A stretch of 7,562 bases of DNA from an uncultured Lachnospiraceae bacterium (GTDB lineage: Bacteria; Bacillota; Clostridia; Lachnospirales; Lachnospiraceae). The notes under the pieces are model-generated. The model was not told where the DNA came from, made no database searches, and saw only the letters and a list, made by a program, of their open reading frames with translations. A program made the translations under genes and the position numbers. Positions 1-5,995 of this stretch are shown in pieces; position 1 is the stretch's first letter; each line of letters starts with the position of its first letter. The stretch is from assembly GCA_945834545.1 (NCBI GenBank), contig CAMAHO010000115.1, positions 1 to 7,562 of the forward strand, read 5' to 3'.

Positions 1-142
1 CCTTCTGTGCCACCTTAATTTAACAAGAATTCATTTTGCGAACAAAATTTTGGGAGCAAATCCGCAAATTTACCCCTTAACTTGATGATTTGCACCTGAC
101 ATAATGACATAGGAACAATCGCCTTTTCGTATGTACTATGGA
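1..142. other. Non-coding end region with no identified gene
   Basis: This A/T-rich stretch follows the last gene and runs to the window edge. All frames I translated contain stops and show no family I recognise. GCAAAT occurs at 56-61 and again at 64-69, with its inverse ATTTGC at 88-93, so two alternative six-base stems with long loops are possible. No tRNA, strong promoter or classical intrinsic terminator is visible. Confidence 0.5.
33..48. repeat. Small A/T-rich inverted repeat downstream of the hydrolase gene
   Basis: ATTTTG (33-38) and CAAAAT (43-48) flank the tetraloop CGAA (UUCG in the minus-strand RNA). It lies about 95 bases beyond the end of the last gene. In the direction of the operon it is followed by GAATTC and not by a U-tract, so it is a weak terminator candidate at best. 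On the plus strand three T residues follow. Confidence 0.4.
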
Positions 143-1003
143 CTACTCGCCAGTCCTAGCCCCCAGATATTCTTTGATTTGTTCCATCTGTAAAGTTGCT
201 GTTTCCCGTCCCATATCATAGACTTTTTTCAGCTTATCAGGATTCTTTTCAACCTTTCCTACCTGTAAGCTCTCCTTGGGTCGAATGACATATAATTTCC
301 CCTGCTTTTCTTGTTGTTCAATATAAGCCAGGGTTTGGTTATAAACTATATGGCGATTCTCCATGGTTTCTATGAGTTTGGGATACTTCCTGTATTTTAA
401 ACGTATCATAGGCATAAGACTATTGGGCTTTTTCTGGTACCCTGCAGGCTGCGTAAGAACCACAACATTTCGTTCATACCCCATCTCTTCAAACTGTTTA
501 ATCGGTATCGAATCTGCTGCTCCTCCGTCCAGTAGCTTCCGGCCTTCTATTTCCACGATTTGTGATACCAAGGGCATGGAGGCAGAAGCCCGTATCCAGT
601 CAAACCCGTGGTCGTCTTTTCCTCCATAGTTGTGATAGACGGCCTCCCCGGTTTCTATGTCAGTACATACCACATAAAAATCCAGGGGATTGCTCTGGTA
701 GGTATCAAAATCAAACACATCGTATTTCAGTGGGACATCACCGTAGGCAAACTCTGTGTTAAAAATATTACCGGTTTTTATCAGACTCCCAATTCCTGCA
801 AATCTCTTGTCATTGCAATACTTCATATTGTATCGAATGGCTCTTCCGATTTGCTTCGATTTGTAGTTGCAGCCAAAGGCGGCTCCGGCAGAAACCCCTA
901 TGATACCATCATAGGTAATACCGTTTTCCATCATCACATCCAAGACACCGGCAGTAAACATTCCCCGCATGGCTCCGCCTTCTAATACTAAACCTGTTTT
1001 CAA
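143..1003 (-). CDS. Patatin-like phospholipase family protein
   Basis: Predicted lipid acyl hydrolase of the patatin family with a Ser-Asp catalytic dyad; substrate unknown. Its 286 residues resemble the YjjU-type bacterial patatins, with the patatin domain at about 4-170 and a helical C-terminal extension (about 190-283). The N-terminus has the glycine-rich oxyanion loop EGGAMRG (8-14), the nucleophile elbow GVSAG (36-40, Ser38) and the DGG element (Asp159), so the catalytic set is intact. There is no signal peptide or clear membrane segment, suggesting a cytoplasmic or peripheral membrane enzyme. The start is TTG: the first in-frame ATG is codon 12, inside the oxyanion loop, which cannot be the start. 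Only a weak purine-rich site (AGAGAGAAGA) precedes the TTG. It lies 17 bases after trpA with no terminator between, so cotranscription with the trp genes is likely, although no role in tryptophan synthesis is known for this family. Confidence 0.9.
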   Translation of the reverse strand: MKTGLVLEGGAMRGMFTAGVLDVMMENGITYDGIIGVSAGAAFGCNYKSKQIGRAIRYNMKYCNDKRFAGIGSLIKTGNIFNTEFAYGDVPLKYDVFDFDTYQSNPLDFYVVCTDIETGEAVYHNYGGKDDHGFDWIRASASMPLVSQIVEIEGRKLLDGGAADSIPIKQFEEMGYERNVVVLTQPAGYQKKPNSLMPMIRLKYRKYPKLIETMENRHIVYNQTLAYIEQQEKQGKLYVIRPKESLQVGKVEKNPDKLKKVYDMGRETATLQMEQIKEYLGARTGE

Positions 1004-1020
1004 TCTTCTCTCTTCTTTCT

Positions 1021-1794
1021 TTATAAACTGATGGCTTCCTTCATTTCCTTGACATAGTCTCCCACAGGACCGGGAGCCTCCTGTCCATACTGCTCTATTA
1101 TTTTGATAATGGCAGAACCCACGATGACTCCATCCGCTATCTGAGACATCTTCTTTGCCTGCTCCGGCTTGGAAATACCAAAGCCGATAGCGCAGGGAAC
1201 ATCCGTGTTTTCCCTGATGACGCGAACAATGGAAGCCAAATCCGTGGTAATCTCACTCCTGGTCCCTGTCACTCCAAGGCTGGATACTAGGTAAATAAAG
1301 CCTTGGGCCTCCTTTGCAATCATAGCGATTCTGTTTTCAGAGGTGGGTGCAATGAGGGAAATCAAGTCCACTCCATATTGGTTACACAGCGGCTCAAATT
1401 CCTCTTTTTCCTCAAAAGGCAAATCCGGCAAAATCAATCCATCCATACCAATCTCCTTGCAGGTGGAAATGAATCGCTCTGCTCCATATGAGAATACCAC
1501 ATTTGCATAGGTCATGAAAACCATGGGAATCTTCACATCCAGACGCAGCTCACGAACCAGGTCAAAAATCTTGTCTGTAGTCACTCCTGTGCTTAAGGCT
1601 CTCAGATTGGCGCCTTGAATAACCGGTCCTTCTGCTGTAGGGTCGGAAAAGGGAATTCCCAGCTCTATCAGGTCCGCCCCGTTTTTCACTGCCTCACGCA
1701 CTACCGCCTTGGTGGTTTCCAAATCCGGGTCCCCGCAGGTAATAAATGGAATAAATGCTTTCTTATTTTGAAATGCCTCACTAATTCTACTCAT
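1021..1794 (-). CDS. trpA: Tryptophan synthase alpha chain (TrpA)
   Basis: Alpha subunit of tryptophan synthase; cleaves indole-3-glycerol phosphate to indole and glyceraldehyde-3-phosphate. From the ATG at 1794 it has 257 residues, normal for TrpA. The TIM-barrel motifs are PFITCGDPD (16-24), LIELGIPFSDP (42-52) with catalytic Glu44 (Glu49 in the enterobacterial enzyme), loop 6 with GVTGTRSEI (174-182), and the phosphate-binding IGFGIS (203-208) and VGSAII (225-230). Oddity: the second catalytic acid, Asp60 in the enterobacterial enzyme, is aligned with Glu55 (TAEGP). The start is chosen because GGGAGG (complement of 1801-1806) sits six bases before this ATG and because SRISEAF is a typical TrpA N-terminus; an in-frame ATG at 1830 would add 12 residues inside trpB. 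The 8-base overlap with trpB implies coupled translation, suited to a 1:1 complex. Confidence 0.97.
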   Translation of the reverse strand: MSRISEAFQNKKAFIPFITCGDPDLETTKAVVREAVKNGADLIELGIPFSDPTAEGPVIQGANLRALSTGVTTDKIFDLVRELRLDVKIPMVFMTYANVVFSYGAERFISTCKEIGMDGLILPDLPFEEKEEFEPLCNQYGVDLISLIAPTSENRIAMIAKEAQGFIYLVSSLGVTGTRSEITTDLASIVRVIRENTDVPCAIGFGISKPEQAKKMSQIADGVIVGSAIIKIIEQYGQEAPGPVGDYVKEMKEAISL

Positions 1795-2977
1795 GGATAT
1801 CCTCCCCTCTGTATCTGGCAATAGCTGCACAGTCCTTATCTCCCCTGCCGGAAATTGTTACCACAATGATTTTATCCTTATCCAGAGTGGGGGCATATTT
1901 CATAGCATAGGCCACTGCATGGGCAGACTCAATGGCGGGAATGATGCCCTCAGTCTTAGCCAGATACTCGAAAGCCTCTACTGCCTCATCATCTGTCACC
2001 GGAACATAGCTTGCCCTGCCCATATCGTGCAGATAGGCATGCTCGGGACCCACACCGGGATAATCCAAGCCCGCCGAAATAGAATAAACCGGAGCAATCT
2101 GTCCATATTCATCCTGGCAGAAATAGGACTTCATTCCATGGAAAATACCCACTCTTCCGGTATTCACTGTTGCTGCGGTCTCGAAGGTATCAATTCCTCG
2201 CCCTGCTGCCTCACAGCCGATTAACCGAACCTGTTTGTCCTCAATAAAGTGATAGAAGCTGCCAATAGCATTGGAGCCTCCTCCTACACAGGCAATCACA
2301 GCATCCGGCAATCTCTGCTCCTTCTCCAGTATCTGCTGCTTGATTTCCTTGGAAATCACCGCCTGAAAATCCCGGACAATGGTGGGAAACGGATGAGGGC
2401 CCATAACAGATCCCAGACAATAGTGGGTGTCTTCGATACGTGTGGTCCACTCTCTCATAGCTTCCGACACGGCATCCTTCAAGGTCGCAGTCCCTGAGGT
2501 AACCGGCACAACCTCCGAACCAAGCAGACGCATACGATAGACATTGAGTGCCTGGCGCTTGGTATCCTCCTCTCCCATAAACACAACACATTCCATTCCC
2601 AACAGTGCTGCTGCCGTAGCCGTAGCTACGCCGTGCTGTCCAGCACCGGTCTCGGCAATGAGTCGGGTTTTTCCCATTTTCTTGGCAAGCAGTGCCTGAC
2701 CTAAAACATTATTGATTTTGTGAGCTCCTGTGTGGTTTAAATCTTCTCGTTTCAGATAGATTTTTGCTCCGCCCAAATCCTTGCTCATTTTTTCTGCATA
2801 ATATAGCCTGGAAGGTCTCCCCGCATATTCGTTAAACAGTTCGGTCAGTTCTCTGTTGAATTCCGGGTCATTTTTGTAGTGATTATAAGCTTTCTCCAAT
2901 TCTATCACTGCGTTCATCAGTGTCTCAGGAATATACTGTCCACCATGAATCCCAAATCTTCCGTTTTGATTTGTCAT
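1787..2977 (-). CDS. trpB: Tryptophan synthase beta chain (TrpB)
   Basis: PLP-dependent beta subunit that condenses indole with L-serine to give L-tryptophan; forms an alpha2-beta2 complex with TrpA, through which indole is channelled. The 396 residues fit the classical TrpB1 type encoded beside trpA, not the longer stand-alone TrpB2. Motifs seen: GGQYIPETL (12-20), the PLP Schiff-base Lys87 in HTGAHKINN (82-90), catalytic Glu109 in AETGAGQHG (108-116), GPHPFP (193-198), the PLP-phosphate loop GGGSNA (232-237), and Ser376 in the ISGRGDKD segment near the C-terminus. It starts 18 bases after trpF, with its own AAAGGA (complement of 2984-2989) about six bases before the ATG, so it need not depend on trpF translation. 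It ends in TAG, followed in frame by AAT TAG TGA, and overlaps trpA by 8 bases. Confidence 0.98.
   Translation of the reverse strand: MTNQNGRFGIHGGQYIPETLMNAVIELEKAYNHYKNDPEFNRELTELFNEYAGRPSRLYYAEKMSKDLGGAKIYLKREDLNHTGAHKINNVLGQALLAKKMGKTRLIAETGAGQHGVATATAAALLGMECVVFMGEEDTKRQALNVYRMRLLGSEVVPVTSGTATLKDAVSEAMREWTTRIEDTHYCLGSVMGPHPFPTIVRDFQAVISKEIKQQILEKEQRLPDAVIACVGGGSNAIGSFYHFIEDKQVRLIGCEAAGRGIDTFETAATVNTGRVGIFHGMKSYFCQDEYGQIAPVYSISAGLDYPGVGPEHAYLHDMGRASYVPVTDDEAVEAFEYLAKTEGIIPAIESAHAVAYAMKYAPTLDKDKIIVVTISGRGDKDCAAIARYRGEDIHE
1801..1806 (-). promoter_or_regulatory. Ribosome binding site that decides the trpA start
   Basis: GGGAGG on the minus strand, inside the end of trpB, is six bases before the ATG at 1794. 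It favours that start over the in-frame ATG at 1830. Confidence 0.8.
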
Positions 2978-2995
2978 AACTTTTCCTTTCTTCTC

Positions 2996-3604
2996 TCAAT
3001 CGACCTTATATTTTCTCACGGCAGCAACAAAGGCTGTCATCTTTTCTTTGTCCTTGTGTCCCACTGTCTCGATTCCTGAGCTCACATCCACTGCATAGGG
3101 ATGTATCTGCCTAACCGCCTCGCCTACATTCTCCGCATCCAACCCGCCGGCCAAGAAAAAGGGACGCCTGATTTCCTTGGTCAGACTCCAGTCAAAAGCC
3201 TTGCCGGAGCCAGCGCCGGAATCTACCAGCACAAAATCGGCACTGCACTCTTCAATGCTCTCAACATCCTCTCGCCCGGAGATGACAAAAGCCTTTATAA
3301 TTGGTTTGTCTGTCAGGCATCGCAGGTGCTATATATATGCTTCGTCTTCCCTTCCGTGAAGCTGAGCTATGTCGATAACCCCTTTGTTTAACAGCTCCGC
3401 CACTTGCTCCATAGGAGCATCCACAAAAACACCCACAGCCTGGATTCCGGGGGCCAACCTTTTTTTTAGTTCCCCGGCTGTTTCAGGAGTCAGAAAGCGC
3501 TTGCTCTTTTTGGCAAACACAAAGCCGATATACTCAGGCTTTAATTCATTGACAGCATCCATGGTATCCAATTCTGTGATTCCGCAAAGCTTTATTCTAG
3601 TCAC
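2996..3604 (-). pseudogene. trpF: Phosphoribosylanthranilate isomerase (TrpF) interrupted by an in-frame TAG at codon 92
   Basis: TrpF performs the Amadori rearrangement of phosphoribosylanthranilate to CdRP, between TrpD and TrpC. The frame from GTG (3604) to TGA (2996-2998) is 203 codons, normal length for the family, but codon 92 (3329-3331) reads TAG. Both halves are typical TrpF in the same frame. Before the stop are KLCGIT with catalytic Cys7, YIGFVFAKKSKR (25-36), VGVFVDAP (57-64) and QLHGREDEAYI (81-91). After it are TDKPIIKAF (98-106), VDSGAGSGKAFDW with catalytic Asp128, AGGLDAENV (152-160) and DVSSGIE (173-179). As written, the product is a 91-residue fragment lacking Asp128 and the phosphate-binding loops. 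No other damage is visible, so a recent mutation or a base-call error is most likely. The GTG start overlaps the trpC stop (GTGA) and has AGAGG (complement of 3611-3615) six bases upstream. Gene identity is certain; inactivity is inferred. Confidence 0.93.
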
Positions 3605-4392
3605 GATACACCTCTTAACCGATTCAGCATCTCTTTCTTATCAGCTGCTCTCATAAGAGCCTCTCCAATTAACACAGCGTCCGCGCCCATCTGCTTGATT
3701 TTAGCAATATCTCCTTCGTCCTTCACTCCACTCTCAGACACAAAGAGCACATTATCCGGAATCAAATCCCGCAGTTTTCTGCTGTTCTCCGTATCCACCG
3801 TGAAATCCTTCAGATTTCGGTTGTTGACTCCCACAATCCGTGCCCCGGCTTCTACCGCCATCTTGGCTTCACTGGCATCATGCACCTCCACAAGAGCGGA
3901 CAAGCCAAGGGTCTGGCAGACAGAAAGAAAATCCTCAAGCTGTTTTTCTGATAGGATAGAACAGATGAGAAGGACGGCAGAGGCCCCCAGCACCTTCGCC
4001 TGATAAATCTGGTATTCGTCCACCGTAAAATCCTTTCGAATACAAGGAACAGCTACCGCATCTGCTATCTCCTGTAAATACCGGTCCGACCCTAAAAACC
4101 ATTTCGGCTCAGTCAATACAGATATACAGTCAGCTCCGGCTCTTTCATAGTCCCTTGCAATATCCAGATACCGGAAATCGGGCTCAATAACGCCTTTGGA
4201 AGGGGATGCCTTTTTGCACTCACATATGAAGCTAAGGCCTTCTCGTCTCAAAGCCTCCTCAAAGGCAAAACCTCCTCTTATGGGGGAGCCCATTTCCAAA
4301 GCCATAACCTTCATAATGTCCGGTGCAATTTTCTTTTTATCTGCCTCTACCCGATATCTTGCATATTGGGCAAGCTCCTCTAATATGGTCAT
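3601..4392 (-). CDS. trpC: Indole-3-glycerol phosphate synthase (TrpC)
   Basis: Cyclises and decarboxylates CdRP to indole-3-glycerol phosphate, the substrate of tryptophan synthase; cytoplasmic TIM barrel. Its 263 residues match monofunctional TrpC, not the TrpC-TrpF fusion of enterobacteria. Active-site residues stand in the expected motifs: Glu58 and Lys60 in FICECKKASPSKG (55-67), Lys120 in IRKDF (118-122), Glu169 in LVEVHD (167-172), Asn190 and Arg192 in VGVNNRNL (187-194), and Glu220/Ser221 in VSESGV (218-223). The ATG shares one base with the trpD stop (TAATG) and has GGAGGA (complement of 4399-4404) six bases upstream, suggesting translational coupling. Its own stop overlaps the trpF start as GTGA. 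Confidence 0.98.
   Translation of the reverse strand: MTILEELAQYARYRVEADKKKIAPDIMKVMALEMGSPIRGGFAFEEALRREGLSFICECKKASPSKGVIEPDFRYLDIARDYERAGADCISVLTEPKWFLGSDRYLQEIADAVAVPCIRKDFTVDEYQIYQAKVLGASAVLLICSILSEKQLEDFLSVCQTLGLSALVEVHDASEAKMAVEAGARIVGVNNRNLKDFTVDTENSRKLRDLIPDNVLFVSESGVKDEGDIAKIKQMGADAVLIGEALMRAADKKEMLNRLRGVS
3611..3615 (-). promoter_or_regulatory. Ribosome binding site supporting the GTG start of trpF
   Basis: AGAGG on the minus strand, within the end of trpC, is six bases before the GTG at 3604. Together with the TrpF N-terminus TRIKLCGIT it fixes this non-ATG start. Confidence 0.7.
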
Positions 4393-5420
4393 TACACTTC
4401 CTCCGGTCTGTTGCTAACCTCTATGAATTTTTCCAGAATCTCAAGTGCTTTTCCGGAATCAATGATATCTGCAGCCAGCTTGATACCGTCTTTCATGCTG
4501 GCTGCTTTTCCACCAATGTAAAGTGCAGCCCCTGCATTCAGTAAAACCGCATTTCTTTTGTGTCCCTTTTCGCCTCCTAAGACAGAGCGAGTGATGGCAG
4601 CATTTTCCTCCGGTGTACCTCCCTTCAAATCCTCCTTTGTACATCTCTCGAAGCCAAAATCCTCTGGTGTGATGACAGAGGTTTTGTACCATCCGTCTTG
4701 TATCTCACAAATCTTTGTAGGAGCACTCAGGGAGATTTCATCCAGCTTATCCAGGCCGTACACTACCATTCCCCGTTTGATTCCAAGGCTCACCAGAACC
4801 TGCGCCAAGGGCTCCACCAGATACTCATCATATACCCCTAACAGCTGCATAGAGGGGCTGCCGGGATTGGTAAGCGGTCCTAAAATATTAAACACGGTTC
4901 GGAAACCCAACTCCTTTCGAATAGGACCGACATACTTCATAGAGGTGTGATACTTCTGTGCAAAGAAGAAACACATGCCCACCTCCTTTAACAGCTCCAC
5001 GCATCTTTCCGGGCTTTGGTTGATATTGACGCCAAGCGCCTCCAGGCAGTCTGCTGTTCCACATAGGGAGGAAGCAGCCCGATTGCCATGCTTTGCCACC
5101 TTCATGCCTCCCGCTGCCGCTACCAGAGCAGAGGTAGTGGAAATATTGAAGCTGTGGGCATTATCCCCACCGGTTCCTACGATTTCAAACAAGTCCATTC
5201 CGGTTTCCACTCTGGTGGCATGGGCTCTCATAGCTGCAGCACAGCCGGCTATCTCGTCCGTAGTCTCTGCCCGGGCGCTCTTTGTGGACAGTGCCGCTAG
5301 AAAGGCTGCATTCTGAGTCGGTGTGGTTTCCCCACTCATAATCTCATTCATTACACTGTAGGCCTCATCGTAAGTCAAATCCCCTTTGTTTACAATCTTT
5401 ACAATCGCTTCCTTAATCAT
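4392..5420 (-). CDS. trpD: Anthranilate phosphoribosyltransferase (TrpD)
   Basis: Transfers phosphoribosyl from PRPP to anthranilate, giving N-(5'-phosphoribosyl)-anthranilate; second step of the pathway, cytoplasmic, normally a homodimer with Mg2+. From the chosen start it has 342 residues, the normal length. The glycosyltransferase family 3 fold shows the PRPP loop GTGGD (82-86), NISTT (92-96), KHGNR (110-114), the anthranilate-site arginine in the PIRKELGFRT segment (Arg168), GPLTNP (181-186) and the metal-binding DE pair at 227-228. The frame is open upstream to an ATG at 5576, but those 52 codons lie inside trpG, have no TrpD similarity that I recognise, and would overlap by 160 bases. 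The ATG at 5420 overlaps the trpG stop as ATGA and has AAGGAG ten bases upstream, so it is preferred. Confidence 0.97.
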   Translation of the reverse strand: MIKEAIVKIVNKGDLTYDEAYSVMNEIMSGETTPTQNAAFLAALSTKSARAETTDEIAGCAAAMRAHATRVETGMDLFEIVGTGGDNAHSFNISTTSALVAAAGGMKVAKHGNRAASSLCGTADCLEALGVNINQSPERCVELLKEVGMCFFFAQKYHTSMKYVGPIRKELGFRTVFNILGPLTNPGSPSMQLLGVYDEYLVEPLAQVLVSLGIKRGMVVYGLDKLDEISLSAPTKICEIQDGWYKTSVITPEDFGFERCTKEDLKGGTPEENAAITRSVLGGEKGHKRNAVLLNAGAALYIGGKAASMKDGIKLAADIIDSGKALEILEKFIEVSNRPEEV

Positions 5421-5995
5421 CTTCTTCCCTCTCCTTGAATAAAATTCTGCAACATTTGTTTTCCTTCCGGAGTCATTATGGATTCCGGATGAAACTGGAC
5501 TCCATACACAGGATATGTCCTGTGCTGTACTGCCATAACCTCTCCATCCTCGGTTTTCGCCGTCACCTTTAAGCAATCCGGCATGGTAGCCTCATCTGCC
5601 GCAAGGGAATGATACCTGGCCACGAGAGTTTCCTTGGAGCAGCCCTGAAATAACGGACAGCTTGCGTCAAGCTCTGCCTTAGACTGTTTCCCATGCATCA
5701 AGGTTTTGGCGTAAGTCACGGTGGCCCCGTAGGCACTGCAGATGGCCTGATGTCCCAGGCAAACCCCCAAAATCGGGATTTCTCCCCCAAGGCTTTGCAC
5801 CACCTCAATGATATTCCCTGCATCCTCCGGTCTGCCGGGACCCGGCGAAAGAATGATTCTCTCCGGCTTTCTTTCCCGAATTTCCTCAATGGTCAGTTCA
5901 TCATTTCGTACCACCTGTATATCCGGCTCAATCTCCCCAATCAGCTGAAACAGGTTGTAGGAGAAACTGTCATAATTATCGATTAACAAAATCAT
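5417..5995 (-). CDS. trpG: Anthranilate synthase component II, glutamine amidotransferase (TrpG)
   Basis: Class I glutamine amidotransferase subunit that hydrolyses glutamine and channels ammonia to TrpE. It has 192 residues, the normal size for a stand-alone TrpG not fused to TrpD. Visible signatures are NYDSFSYNL near the N-terminus (7-15), PGPGRP (51-56, the glutamine/oxyanion region), the nucleophile Cys79 in GVCLGHQ (77-83), and the His169/Glu171 dyad in FHPES (168-172). The start is an ATG overlapping the trpE stop (ATGA), preceded by AGGAGG (complement of 6003-6008) seven bases upstream, so translation is probably coupled to trpE and gives near-equal subunit amounts. In some Firmicutes such a subunit also serves PabB in folate synthesis; nothing here decides that. 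Confidence 0.97.
   Translation of the reverse strand: MILLIDNYDSFSYNLFQLIGEIEPDIQVVRNDELTIEEIRERKPERIILSPGPGRPEDAGNIIEVVQSLGGEIPILGVCLGHQAICSAYGATVTYAKTLMHGKQSKAELDASCPLFQGCSKETLVARYHSLAADEATMPDCLKVTAKTEDGEVMAVQHRTYPVYGVQFHPESIMTPEGKQMLQNFIQGEGRR
5431..5436 (-). promoter_or_regulatory. Ribosome binding site that decides the trpD start
   Basis: AAGGAG on the minus strand, inside the 3' end of trpG, lies ten bases before the ATG at 5420. It supports that start over the in-frame ATG at 5576 deep in trpG. Confidence 0.75.

Noticed and set aside
7..16. T-box-like core (AAGGTGGCAC on the minus strand) at the window edge
   Set aside because: The following bases AGAAGG lack the CCGCG part of the T-box consensus, and I see no stem I or specifier features in the 142 bases before it. 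The window ends too soon to test further.
1795..1830. Earlier trpA start at ATG 1830
   Set aside because: It would add 12 atypical residues inside trpB. The start at 1794 has a strong, well-spaced Shine-Dalgarno.
2996..3232. Separate 78-residue gene starting at GTG 3232
   Set aside because: It is the in-frame C-terminal part of trpF. The GTG is an internal valine codon (codon 125) without a good ribosome site, and the fragment alone lacks half of the barrel.
3329..3331. TAG in trpF as pyrrolysine insertion or genome-wide TAG recoding
   Set aside because: trpB and the patatin-like gene both end in TAG at family-typical lengths, and trpB has TAG again and TGA just after its stop, so TAG acts as a stop here. 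No Pyl genes or insertion element are visible, and the position is a surface-like spacer between conserved motifs.
4558..5316. Plus-strand ORFs of about 110-130 codons opposite trpD
   Set aside because: They are antisense shadows of a well-conserved coding frame, with low-complexity Ser/Pro-rich translations and no recognisable domains.
5421..5576. 52-codon N-terminal extension of trpD from ATG 5576
   Set aside because: It lies inside trpG in another frame, has no TrpD character, and the ATG at 5420 has a ribosome site and the usual N-terminus.
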